Positions 9,972-19,297 of a DNA stretch of 32,103 nt are shown piece after piece. The stretch is from a virus. The notes under the pieces were generated by a model. The model did no database searches, was not told the DNA's origin, and saw only the letters and a list, made by a program, of their open reading frames with translations. The stretch spans positions 1 through 32,103 of IMG/VR virus record IMGVR_UViG_3300040751_004981, one strand, 5' to 3'. Both the position numbers and the translations under genes were made by a program. Position 1 is the stretch's first letter, and each line of letters begins with the position of its first letter.

Positions 9972-10736
9972 ATGGTATTTTTTGATTATAGCTTAATAGC
10001 CGGTAGCACTCAAGATAACGAACAAGATAGCAATGAAAATACAAATAATAACGCTGGAACTTTGTCTGAGGAACAAACAGCTAATGTTTTAAGAAATGCC
10101 TGGACGCAAGGCGGAAATATTGCCAATAATCCCTATTCTGTTTTTAGCAGAGATCAAATAAATGAAATTCTTATAATGATTAGTAATGAAAGAGAAAGAA
10201 GAGAAAATTTTCTAAGAACACTTTCAGCTAATATAGGAATTTTTACTGAAAACAAGCAAAGTATTTCTATTTCAAAAAATTCAGTTATTTTTGACCTTAT
10301 TGATTTGGAAAATACTACAGTCAAATACAATAAAGTCTTGAATGATGAAGGTATCATAACAACTATTAACAATATTAGACTAGAATTTGATACTTTAATT
10401 TCACTTAGAAATCGTTACTCAAGTACATATGGTTTCTTTTTTAATCTTCTTGCTGATGCAAAAAACGTTAACAAAAATAATAAAATAAAGATCTTAATGG
10501 AAGCAAATACAAATGATAATAGAATTATTAATACATTTGAGTTTGGCTTTAATAGCCTGGCAAGCTCAACAATATTAGATCTAAATAGCGAATTAACCTT
10601 AAACATTCCAAATAATGCTGAGTTTACTAGAAACATATATGTATATGAAGTAAATAGTATCGAAGAGGTTATCGGCGAAGCAAAAATTAGCTTTGGTAAC
10701 AGAAGACTTAATATAAACACAAATCCTTTGTTTTAG
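9972..10736 (+). CDS. Unknown tail-cluster protein
   Basis: This is a 254-residue protein with ATG two bases after the previous stop and GAGG about 7 bases upstream. Residues 13-32 are an Asn/Gln/Glu-rich low-complexity linker. Residues ~33-90 look helical (Glu/Arg-rich), and residues ~90-254 alternate short beta strands typical of phage structural domains, including a strand-rich end with EFGFNSLASSTILDLNSELTLNIP. It contains no catalytic motif, no cysteines and no membrane segment. Flanking genes are spaced by 2 and 8 bases, placing it in the same transcription unit as its neighbours. I do not recognise the family; a structural or assembly role is inferred from position only. Confidence 0.55.
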   Translation: MVFFDYSLIAGSTQDNEQDSNENTNNNAGTLSEEQTANVLRNAWTQGGNIANNPYSVFSRDQINEILIMISNERERRENFLRTLSANIGIFTENKQSISISKNSVIFDLIDLENTTVKYNKVLNDEGIITTINNIRLEFDTLISLRNRYSSTYGFFFNLLADAKNVNKNNKIKILMEANTNDNRIINTFEFGFNSLASSTILDLNSELTLNIPNNAEFTRNIYVYEVNSIEEVIGEAKISFGNRRLNINTNPLF

Positions 10737-10744
10737 AGTAAACT

Positions 10745-11704
10745 ATGAGCAATATTTTATTAAATTTGAATAGTATAAATAACATACCTGAACTTACAGT
10801 TACTGTTAATAAAAACGATTCTCTTAAAGATACTATTTTTAAGGCACAAACTAAAAATAATTTAAGTGATGTTTTCTTAGACGATGCAAAAAAAGTAAAA
10901 AATGATATTTCATTTTTGCATGGTCTTGTAATAGAAAGGCAGCTAATAACTAAAGATGAGTCTTTTAGAAATTATTTTGTCGTTACGCTAGAAGATAATG
11001 ACAAAGAAATGACTTTTAGGTTTAGAGATAGCGAAAACTCAATTAAATATAATATTCCGACAATTAAGACTTTAGCAGGCAATAAAAAGTCTAGTGTATC
11101 ATATAATGTAAAATACTTTTCATTTCAGACAAATCTTGTAAACTTATCAGATATAAAAATTGAAGAAACATTAATCTATAAACATTACAGCAAGTATAAA
11201 ACAAATCTAAGTTCTGGAAAGTTAAAAAAATTAGTCTCTCAAATAAAAAAAAGTAAAAGCTTTCAAAGTCTAGATCCAGTTTTTTATAACATTTATGAAG
11301 TCAATAGAGATGCTACAAGGCCTGTAAAAATTAATAATTCAGTTGAACAAGTCATTAATATAAAGTCTAACTTAGTATCTAATAAAAACAGTATGCTACT
11401 TGAAGTTGATTTTCTAAATAGTTCAATTCTAAGATATGATATTGATATTAAAAGTATTAAGTTTATATCGTCTAAAAAAAGTATTGAGTATGTTATTAAA
11501 GAAGCAGACTTTAACAAAAAAGAAGTTAAGTATGACTTAAATAAAAAGAAAGCTTATTTTAATTTACTTAAGAAAGAAACATATGATTTTTACTTAAATA
11601 ACTATAAATTTCTTAAGTTAAAGGTAGATTTAAGAGTTTATGCTAAAAATAATGACAGTATAATTAAAAATAAAACTGAAACATTTATATTGCAGGACGA
11701 ATAA
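10745..11704 (+). CDS. Unknown lysine-rich tail-cluster protein
   Basis: This is a 319-residue protein starting at ATG 8 bases after the preceding stop; SD is weak (TAGAG). The protein is rich in Lys, Asn and Ser and strongly beta-like throughout, with a Lys-rich helical stretch near residues 155-175 (SSGKLKKLVSQIKKSKS). It shows no recognised motif, cysteine pair, signal peptide or membrane segment. Its stop overlaps the ATG of the 1618-residue gene downstream (TAATG at 11702-11706), so the two are probably co-translated and may interact. Several strand pairs suggest stacked small beta domains such as those in baseplate proteins, but this is inference. Confidence 0.55.
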   Translation: MSNILLNLNSINNIPELTVTVNKNDSLKDTIFKAQTKNNLSDVFLDDAKKVKNDISFLHGLVIERQLITKDESFRNYFVVTLEDNDKEMTFRFRDSENSIKYNIPTIKTLAGNKKSSVSYNVKYFSFQTNLVNLSDIKIEETLIYKHYSKYKTNLSSGKLKKLVSQIKKSKSFQSLDPVFYNIYEVNRDATRPVKINNSVEQVINIKSNLVSNKNSMLLEVDFLNSSILRYDIDIKSIKFISSKKSIEYVIKEADFNKKEVKYDLNKKKAYFNLLKKETYDFYLNNYKFLKLKVDLRVYAKNNDSIIKNKTETFILQDE

Positions 11705-14700
11705 TGCCAATATTAATATTACCAAATACAGACTCTTTAGCATCAGCGCATTTAGCTGACTTAAGCAGCTATTCAAGCTCAAAAGCAGATTTTACTGTAA
11801 TTTCTCTACACGATGCTTCACCTGACTATGTTAGTTTTAATCAAGACTACTTGTCATTTTTAAGTAAAAGTAGTTTATGCCAAGATGCTATAATTAATAA
11901 GTTTTATAAAAGTTACGATCAAGAAAACTTTCAAAGTAATATTGAAAATACGATAAATGAAACTAATGAAATTCTAAACCAATTTGAAAATAATATTCTT
12001 TACGGAGATAGAAAAAGATTTTCATTTTTCATTTCATTACTTAAAAACTCACAAAACTACTTTTCAGGTTTAGAAACTAGTTTTGGCTACGCATTAAATA
12101 AACTAAGTTTAGATACAAGACAGCTTAGACAATTTTTTTCTGCCAATACAAATGAAGAAACTTTCAAAATATTCTATAGAAACTGCTTAGGTTTTAATCA
12201 TAGAGATGATGTAATTACAAATCAAATAGATGACATTGAAAGTATTGACGATGAAGAAGTTTATTCAATAACAGAAAACACTGCTGTTTTGTCGTTAACA
12301 CAGCTACTAAATACAACCTTGTTTCATGGTAATAATAAGTCCTTGACACACAGTACAAATTTATTTAATCAAACAAGGTATAATGACGACAATAAGTACT
12401 TAACTTTTAATAAAAGAGACTCTAAGTTTATTAATACAGTTGTAGGAAGTGTATTTAACTCTGTAATTCACTTAAATTATTTTGATAGTGATATTCTTAA
12501 TAATGAACTAAATGAATCATTTAATATAGAGAGAACTAGAAACGCTTTAAGCGAAAATGTATATTCAAATGAAGTATTAAAAACAAACTATAGTTTTCAG
12601 CAAAATACATTTTCAAGTGATAGCCTTACAAATAGACATGATGATTTTATTTCTTTTGACATCTTAAATCAAGATGTTCCTGAAAATTATCAAAGATTTA
12701 TGAAGCCAGTCTTGCAGGCAAATTCTGCAATTACTTCACTAGGAATTGTAAGTGAAGAAAATGATTTTCAAGATAGAGTACCTAACTATAGAGGTCAATC
12801 TGCAAAAACATTTATTCAAAACTCTAATATAGAAATCAATAATATTCTGTTTGGTACAAATGTTTCTGAAGAAAATGACAACTTGTCGCGTTTTATTCAA
12901 CTAACAAAAAAGAAAATATCTGGTGCCAGAAGAAACTTATCAAAAATATTCTTTAATAGTCTGGATAATAATAGTTCTTTGCTCAATTTTATTTTTGAAA
13001 AGTCTACGGTAAACAACGGTATTAAGTCAAAACTTGGTGTTGCTCACACTGATACTAATAATAGTTTAATTAGCAGACAAGAAGAAAGTACTGCTAAGAA
13101 TTTATTTATTTATGATAATACAGATGTTTTTGAATCAAATAATTTATTATCATCTAATGGATTTACATATTTTACTAGAGGAAATCTTGAAGATCTTCAA
13201 AATGTAGTTGATATTCACAACGAAGAAAAGATTAATATTGAAAGTCTAATTGATAACTATTATCAACAAGAAATTAATAATTCAGAGATATATAAAGATA
13301 TTCTAAACTTTGCTTCTGAAGGTGTTGGTAATAGTTTAATTCGACACAATGAATCAAATAAGTTTAGTTATGGTAATTTACCTGTTCACTTACTAGAAGA
13401 AGTTGCGTTTATAACTAGATTTACAGGAAATACAAATCATAATCTAGAAACACTTACTGATAATCAAGAAGAATTTAAGAGCAACTTTGTTAATTTGCTT
13501 TATGCCGGCGTCAATAATAAAGATGCAATTAATTCTTTACTTAATAGAATTCCTGAAAGCTTTAGAAGTAAAGTAAGAGTTGAGAATGAAGCAATATTAG
13601 ACTTTAAGGACTTAGCAGATAAAATAGAAAGTAAAGACATATTTGATTTGCTAAATATTAATACACCCTTCACAAACACATTTGGTCGATCAACAAGAGT
13701 TAACCTTAAAAACTTTATACCTACAATTGATAATAGTCAAAGACAGATTCCAAGAGGTTTTACTAGGGCTGAAGTTGATTTTAGAAGATATGCAAAGGAC
13801 TTAAATTCTAGCGAAAGAAATTCAGATCAACTAATAAGCCCAAGATATTTTACAGTTTGTGGTATTCCTTTTCCAGATGTTTACTCTTCTAATAGATCAT
13901 ATATTAGAGATATTAGAATTATAAATGATCAAGATGATCTAGATAGAGTTTCTAAAAGCTTTGAAATTTTTTATAAACCTTTTGTAGGATTTTTGCTCAA
14001 ACATGAAGGTGACTTTTGTGAAGTTAATACTTTTCATGAAATCGACAAGGAAAGAGGAATACTATCACAAATATCTCAGGAAGAAAATGGAATTATAAAA
14101 TCATTTATAGACTTTTTGCAAAAATATTTTATTAAACTTAACATTAATCAAGTAAAAACAAGCGATCAAAATATTTTATCTTTTATAAGTAATAGTTTTG
14201 AAGCATACTGTAATATTGTTATTGCAAAGTTATCACAAACTTTTGAATATTCAACTGCAATGAATGCAGTAAAAATATTTTCTGAAGCTCCGGTTGACTT
14301 TATAACAGGAATAGATCCAAAAGATTTTTCTGAACAAATTATTGATATTTTGTCAACGTCAAATGAAAGTGATGGCACTGTATATTCATCCAATGGTTTC
14401 TTAGGAGGCGACGACTTTAATCTTACATCATCCGGGAGAGATGTTTACAAAGATGTAGGACCTTCACAAATACAAAGAGCAAGATCTCTTGCACAGGGTG
14501 GCTACTCAAATTTTCTTAAAACACCAGTGATTTGGTCTGCTCCGGCTGGAACAAATATTGGTCCTTTTGATATACAATCTTATCGAAATGCGCCTCTTTC
14601 TGAAATTAGAGGATTTAGACTATATCGTTATGAAAATTTTGGCGGCGATGATTTTAATATTGAAAGACATTTTATTCGTGCAAATAGAAGATGGTTGTAC

Positions 14701-16560
14701 CCTTTTAGAGGACAAGATGGTGAACAAGGTCTTAATGGTAAAGTACCTAGGTATCAAATTTCTATAAACTATTTTAATAAATCAAATAATCAGAGATTTG
14801 TTAACGGTTGGAATGATAATGACAACCAAAGATCAGCTATACCTGCATCAATTGATAATATTTTAAGTACATTATACTATCAAAATGAAAATGCAAAACA
14901 GCAATTTCTAAGTTTTTATAGACAAAATGATTTTACAGATGAAATTTTGTCCTTAGACGATGCAAATAAAAATTTTGTTAGAGCTACTGGGACTAAATTT
15001 ACAGGAGGGGCTTTTCATAAAGAAATATTTACTTGGAATTCAATAGAAGCAAATAATTCAGGAATAAATGATCAAGAAAATAATGACAATGAATACACAG
15101 AAGATTTAATTCAAGAAGCAGACCAGTTTCTTTATGCAAATAATATCAAAATCGACTCTATTCTTGAAGAAGTGCAAAGTATGAGATTTTTTGATGAAGA
15201 AGTCTATATTTCTTATTGGTCGCAATATAATACAAATTATCCTCTAATTCACAAAAAGAATTACATCTTTAATGTTTATAAGGGCTTGGTTGAAAAGTCT
15301 TACAGGAGTTTAGCAGATAAACTAGAATCAACGTTTTTACCAGAGGTTACTAGTGAAGAAAACAAAGATGCTATTTTTAATGTATTAAATAAAATTCATG
15401 CAGGCGTTCTAGCTGAAGATATTTCGATTTCTTATTTGTTTGATGCATATCGGTATGCTTTTTTGCACTTAAATTCATATAAAAACTATTTAGAAAGCGA
15501 AATCGTAAACGAAGAAACTGGTGAAGTAGAATTTAACAGTGAAGAACTTCAAGAAGTTATTGATAATATAACAGACTTAGTATCTAAGCACTATGATAAT
15601 CCAGAACAGTTTGAATTTAACGATTATATTACAAGAATTAATTCTGCACAAAATTCTTTAATTAAATTTTACTCAAATAACAAAATAGAAAGTCTACAAA
15701 ATGCATTAAGTCTTAGTCGAAGGCCATTAAATAATAGTAAACACTTTAATGACGCTAATATTTTCTATAATGCAAAAGATATAAACAAAAAACCGTTATC
15801 TATTTTATGTGTAGGTTTAAGAGAAAACTCTGTAAGTACGTTAAATAAAATAGTTAAATTTCAAATATCTAAATACGACAGCATCGAAAAGAAGTATTCT
15901 TTACCTTATGAAGTTAAATTTAACTTTAATTATTTTGTTTCTGACAGTACTGGTTTTGAAAGTGATGTATCAAATTATATTGTTAAAGAATATAATGTTA
16001 TAGACAAGAATTTTATAGAAATTGGCAATGAAAATTTAGCTATACAATATAATCATATTTACAGCTTTTTGGCAAAAAAATATTTATCAATAATATCGGG
16101 TTTTGGTGTTGATGAAACATCTTTGAAGCTAGACTTAGATAAGACAACAGCGAGAAAAGCAGAGTCGCCAAGAGTATTTACTAGTGACTTAGAAAATATA
16201 AATAATCATCTACAAACATTAAATGATGACTATATTGAAATGCTAGATGTTTCAGAAAATGTAACATCAGAAGATGGAGAATTTACTAATATTCTTGACA
16301 ATATAGACTATAACGTTGAGAATGACGTCTATACAGACATAATTGATACTAACATTAAAAACAAACAAGACATTTATAAAAGATTAATACAATTTGACTA
16401 CCAAAATATATCTAAAGAGTCTTTAGGCGAGATCTTTATGCCTAAGGAATTTACTAGAGTTTATTATATTCCTATTAGCAATGAGAATTTTAATTTTGAA
16501 GATGGTTTACCAAGACAAAGTAATAATTATAGTTTGAAAGTTAATGTTATTTTTGAATAA
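11704..16560 (+). CDS. Giant (1618-residue) structural protein of unknown family
   Basis: This is the longest gene in the window, starting at a TAATG overlap with AGGA about 7 bases upstream. The sequence is Asn/Ser/Asp-rich, has no hydrophobic segment long enough to cross a membrane, and lacks the long uninterrupted heptads or hydrophobic patches expected of a tape-measure protein. The N-terminal ~150 residues are helix-prone (IINKFYKSYDQENFQSNIENTINETNEI...). The middle is mixed, with a glycine/aromatic-rich region around residues 930-1030 that includes paired GGDDFN segments. The C-terminal ~250 residues are beta-rich and end in SLKVNVIFE. It may form a baseplate hub, a long fibre or a side structure. 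I do not recognise a homologous family, and the structural assignment rests on size and context. Confidence 0.6.
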   Translation: MPILILPNTDSLASAHLADLSSYSSSKADFTVISLHDASPDYVSFNQDYLSFLSKSSLCQDAIINKFYKSYDQENFQSNIENTINETNEILNQFENNILYGDRKRFSFFISLLKNSQNYFSGLETSFGYALNKLSLDTRQLRQFFSANTNEETFKIFYRNCLGFNHRDDVITNQIDDIESIDDEEVYSITENTAVLSLTQLLNTTLFHGNNKSLTHSTNLFNQTRYNDDNKYLTFNKRDSKFINTVVGSVFNSVIHLNYFDSDILNNELNESFNIERTRNALSENVYSNEVLKTNYSFQQNTFSSDSLTNRHDDFISFDILNQDVPENYQRFMKPVLQANSAITSLGIVSEENDFQDRVPNYRGQSAKTFIQNSNIEINNILFGTNVSEENDNLSRFIQLTKKKISGARRNLSKIFFNSLDNNSSLLNFIFEKSTVNNGIKSKLGVAHTDTNNSLISRQEESTAKNLFIYDNTDVFESNNLLSSNGFTYFTRGNLEDLQNVVDIHNEEKINIESLIDNYYQQEINNSEIYKDILNFASEGVGNSLIRHNESNKFSYGNLPVHLLEEVAFITRFTGNTNHNLETLTDNQEEFKSNFVNLLYAGVNNKDAINSLLNRIPESFRSKVRVENEAILDFKDLADKIESKDIFDLLNINTPFTNTFGRSTRVNLKNFIPTIDNSQRQIPRGFTRAEVDFRRYAKDLNSSERNSDQLISPRYFTVCGIPFPDVYSSNRSYIRDIRIINDQDDLDRVSKSFEIFYKPFVGFLLKHEGDFCEVNTFHEIDKERGILSQISQEENGIIKSFIDFLQKYFIKLNINQVKTSDQNILSFISNSFEAYCNIVIAKLSQTFEYSTAMNAVKIFSEAPVDFITGIDPKDFSEQIIDILSTSNESDGTVYSSNGFLGGDDFNLTSSGRDVYKDVGPSQIQRARSLAQGGYSNFLKTPVIWSAPAGTNIGPFDIQSYRNAPLSEIRGFRLYRYENFGGDDFNIERHFIRANRRWLYPFRGQDGEQGLNGKVPRYQISINYFNKSNNQRFVNGWNDNDNQRSAIPASIDNILSTLYYQNENAKQQFLSFYRQNDFTDEILSLDDANKNFVRATGTKFTGGAFHKEIFTWNSIEANNSGINDQENNDNEYTEDLIQEADQFLYANNIKIDSILEEVQSMRFFDEEVYISYWSQYNTNYPLIHKKNYIFNVYKGLVEKSYRSLADKLESTFLPEVTSEENKDAIFNVLNKIHAGVLAEDISISYLFDAYRYAFLHLNSYKNYLESEIVNEETGEVEFNSEELQEVIDNITDLVSKHYDNPEQFEFNDYITRINSAQNSLIKFYSNNKIESLQNALSLSRRPLNNSKHFNDANIFYNAKDINKKPLSILCVGLRENSVSTLNKIVKFQISKYDSIEKKYSLPYEVKFNFNYFVSDSTGFESDVSNYIVKEYNVIDKNFIEIGNENLAIQYNHIYSFLAKKYLSIISGFGVDETSLKLDLDKTTARKAESPRVFTSDLENINNHLQTLNDDYIEMLDVSENVTSEDGEFTNILDNIDYNVENDVYTDIIDTNIKNKQDIYKRLIQFDYQNISKESLGEIFMPKEFTRVYYIPISNENFNFEDGLPRQSNNYSLKVNVIFE

Positions 16561-16568
16561 GAGAATAA

Positions 16569-18536
16569 ATGAAAACAATTACAGTCTTAAAAACTCCTAA
16601 AGTCTCTATATCACAAGAGAATTTTATCTATAATTACTATTCTGAAAAAGAAGAGTCTATTAATGATAAAAAATTTATTGTTTTCGAAGGAGAAGAAGAC
16701 TACTACTCTATTAGAACTATTGATGCTAGAGAAATTACTGAACCTCGTTTTGTTACTTTTAACTTAGACTTAAGCAGTATTGAACAATATAATTTATTTG
16801 AAACAATCAATGGAAATATAAATCTAGCAGGTCTTCCTGCTGTAGTAAACCAACTTCAAAAAATAAGTAATTTTGGTAGTTCTTTAGATAATCTATTTGA
16901 TAAGAATAAAAGAAAAAAATATTTCAATGATATTACATTCTTAAAACAAAATCAGATTTCTGATAATGAAATAGATCTTACTTTACCAGAAGATAGTTCA
17001 GAACCTTATAGACAATTAGTCTCGTTTTATGATGAAGAAGACCCAGAATTAGTTATTCCAACTTCTGAGAATTCTAGATATATTAATTCTTCTAATCGAA
17101 GTAAAGAAGGCGAATTTAGTCTTTTCAAACAAAGACAGAAAAATGGCGATTCTACAATAATTGATAGAAGTATATTTAGAAGAATTAAAAATTCAAATAA
17201 GAAAATTATTTATTCGTATTTAGAAGATAAACAGTCTGAGTCAAATAAAAACTTTGGAACAATATTAAAGCAAAACGGTATAGGCACACTTCAAGAATCA
17301 GTAGAAGATTTTATACAAGACTTAAATCAGAATGAAATTGAGATTACCAATAGAATTTTTGACGCCGCAAGAAATCCCGGAAATTTTATTTTAGGATTAG
17401 GAAATATTCTAAACGATGAAATTCCTGAAATTCCTGAAATATCTGAGGAAAACTTGGGTATTGTCCTTAGAAGCGCAAATTTGTCTAGAAAACAAATTTT
17501 TAAAACAAACCCGAAAATTTTAATAAGAACGCTTGATAACTTAGAAGGTGAAGGTAATAATTTTAGAGAACTAAACGAGTTTGTCGTAGGAATACTAATC
17601 GATAAATACCGTTTAGAAAATAACAATAAGAAGTACTTATGCTCTAGATTTATTTCAGGATTAAAGCAGAGTAGCTATGAATTAAAAGATCTAGCAGTTA
17701 ATTATGGTAAGACTTATATTTATGAAGTTAGACCTGTTTTACTACAAAGTTTTGTTGATGCGCCTGAGGATACGGGTATTCCTGCTAGAATTTTTTATCT
17801 TATACTAGGTAATAGAACCAGCTCATATGCAATAAAATGTGTTGAAAGAGAAAGTCCACTTCCGCCATCACATTTAGAACTATATTATAATCAAAATCAA
17901 AAAGGAATAGAGTTAAAATGGGGTATTCCTGCTAATAGACAAAGAGATATAACAAACTTTCAAGTATTCAGAAGAGAAAGTCCTTTTGAACCATTTAAGT
18001 TAGTCAAAGAGTATCGAAAAAAAGACGTCAATGTAGTTGATAACTCTGATTCTGGTACAGAAACACCTGAAAATACTTTAATTGAAAAAACTGACTTTAT
18101 GAAATTTAACTACTTAGACAAAAATATAAAAAATAATAAAATTTATATTTATGCTGTTTGTTGCGTTGACGCGCATGGATTAAGTTCGGCATATTCCGCT
18201 CAAGTAGCAGGTAGATTTAATGGTTTAACATCTCGTTTAGAAGTGGATACAATATCTTTGGCAGGAGCACTAAAGCAGTATCCTAATCAACTTTTTCCTA
18301 GAAAAACTAAGTTTTATAACTTTGAAAACGATGTTATTTCTAATACACCTATAATTAGAAACAAAAGTAAGATGAATATATATTTTACGCCTGATTATCA
18401 GACAATCGACAAAGGTAGCGAAAAGATAAGTATATTTGATCCAAACTTATTAAATTACTTTTCAATAAGTTTAACTGACATGAATACACTTAGCACATCA
18501 AGACAAAATATCTATATAAGAAACAGGGAAGCATAA
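16569..18536 (+). CDS. Structural protein with FN3-like domain near the C-terminus
   Basis: This is a 655-residue protein with ATG 8 bases after the previous stop behind AAGAGA. Residues ~432-548 have the layout of a fibronectin type III (Ig-like) domain: PPSHLELYYN, then GIELKWGIP, then ITNFQVFRRES, and finally NKIYIYAVCCVDAHGLSSAYSAQV. FN3-like domains are common on phage virion surfaces, where they mediate weak contacts or glycan binding. Residues ~280-295 contain a short EIPEIPEIS repeat encoded by a 9-base tandem repeat (17418-17444). The N-terminal 400 residues are not recognised. The stop overlaps the next ATG (TAATG at 18534-18538). Probable tail or baseplate component. Confidence 0.65.
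   Translation: MKTITVLKTPKVSISQENFIYNYYSEKEESINDKKFIVFEGEEDYYSIRTIDAREITEPRFVTFNLDLSSIEQYNLFETINGNINLAGLPAVVNQLQKISNFGSSLDNLFDKNKRKKYFNDITFLKQNQISDNEIDLTLPEDSSEPYRQLVSFYDEEDPELVIPTSENSRYINSSNRSKEGEFSLFKQRQKNGDSTIIDRSIFRRIKNSNKKIIYSYLEDKQSESNKNFGTILKQNGIGTLQESVEDFIQDLNQNEIEITNRIFDAARNPGNFILGLGNILNDEIPEIPEISEENLGIVLRSANLSRKQIFKTNPKILIRTLDNLEGEGNNFRELNEFVVGILIDKYRLENNNKKYLCSRFISGLKQSSYELKDLAVNYGKTYIYEVRPVLLQSFVDAPEDTGIPARIFYLILGNRTSSYAIKCVERESPLPPSHLELYYNQNQKGIELKWGIPANRQRDITNFQVFRRESPFEPFKLVKEYRKKDVNVVDNSDSGTETPENTLIEKTDFMKFNYLDKNIKNNKIYIYAVCCVDAHGLSSAYSAQVAGRFNGLTSRLEVDTISLAGALKQYPNQLFPRKTKFYNFENDVISNTPIIRNKSKMNIYFTPDYQTIDKGSEKISIFDPNLLNYFSISLTDMNTLSTSRQNIYIRNREA
17418..17444 (+). repeat. Three 9-base tandem copies (GAAATTCCT), coding for EIPEIPEIS
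   Basis: Two identical copies of GAAATTCCT at 17418-17426 and 17427-17435 are followed by a variant GAAATATCT at 17436-17444. They are in frame inside the FN3-like gene and produce an EIP repeat in a probable linker between the N-terminal region and the rest. Copy number changes would keep the frame, so this could vary between strains. Confidence 0.75.
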
Positions 18537-19285
18537 TGGGATTTCTAAATCACTCAACATCAAATATTATTATTGATGCAGTTTTAACCGAAAAAGGTCG
18601 CGCATTATTAGCAAGAAATGATGGATCATTTCAAATTACTAGCTTTACCTTTGCCGACGACGAAGTAGACTATACTGCAATAACAAAATACGGCAACGTA
18701 ACAGGTAAAGATAAAATTGAAAAGAATACTCCTGTCATGGAAGCTATAACAAATGATAAATACGCAATTAAACATCATTTAATTTCCATCGCAGGTAATG
18801 CTGCAGACGATAGGATTCTTTATATTCCAAACATAGTTTTAACTTCTCCAGCGACAACACCTATTAATTTATCTACTGCAGCTTCTCAAATTTCCAATGA
18901 GTCAACCTTGACCGTTAGAAGTCGACTATCAGAAAACTCTGAGAGAACTATTCCAGAGTCTGTCCAAGATACTTCATTTGAAATTATTTATAATAGTAGA
19001 TTTTTAAGACTCTTAGATAGTAACAGTAATGTCCAAAGTGGAACATCTTTCAATGACAATTCTGGTAATGTTTATACATCATTAAGTTCTACTTCCACTG
19101 TTGCAAATACAGGTGTAACAGAGCTGATTTTTAAGCTTCTTCCTGAAAACATTAGCAATGAAACATATACAGAATATGGTAGCCCAGATGATAAAACTGT
19201 TATTTATACGCAGATAACAGTTTCTGGTTTAAGTTCTGGAAGAAGCTTAGTAATTCCTGTAACTATTAATAAAAACGAAATTTAA
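18536..19285 (+). CDS. Tail-cluster protein with 'VLTEKGRALLA' N-terminal module
   Basis: This is a 249-residue protein starting at a TAATG overlap with AGGGA about 6 bases upstream. The first ~45 residues (NIIIDAVLTEKGRALLARND, then FQITSFTFADDEVDY) match the module that opens the 345-residue protein at 8932, and a type of N-terminus seen in many tail proteins of marine phages. The rest is Ser/Thr/Asn-rich and beta-like, ending in a strand-rich ITVSGLSSGRSLVIPVTINKNEI. This is consistent with a small fibre-tip or adaptor domain. There are no cysteines and no membrane segment. The following gene starts 12 bases downstream behind GAGG. Confidence 0.6.
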   Translation: MGFLNHSTSNIIIDAVLTEKGRALLARNDGSFQITSFTFADDEVDYTAITKYGNVTGKDKIEKNTPVMEAITNDKYAIKHHLISIAGNAADDRILYIPNIVLTSPATTPINLSTAASQISNESTLTVRSRLSENSERTIPESVQDTSFEIIYNSRFLRLLDSNSNVQSGTSFNDNSGNVYTSLSSTSTVANTGVTELIFKLLPENISNETYTEYGSPDDKTVIYTQITVSGLSSGRSLVIPVTINKNEI

Positions 19286-19297
19286 TTGAGGTAAATA

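Noticed and set aside
14558-14767. 69-codon plus-strand frame inside the 1618-residue gene
   Set aside because: It is out of frame with the host gene and has no good SD. The host gene's frame is uninterrupted across the region. Frames at 20244, 26863, 27595 and 27847 were rejected for the same reason.
11704-16560. Tape-measure protein assignment for the 1618-residue product
   Set aside because: No long helical heptad array, hydrophobic membrane-active segment or lysozyme-like motif is visible; the chain is polar with a beta-rich C-terminus.
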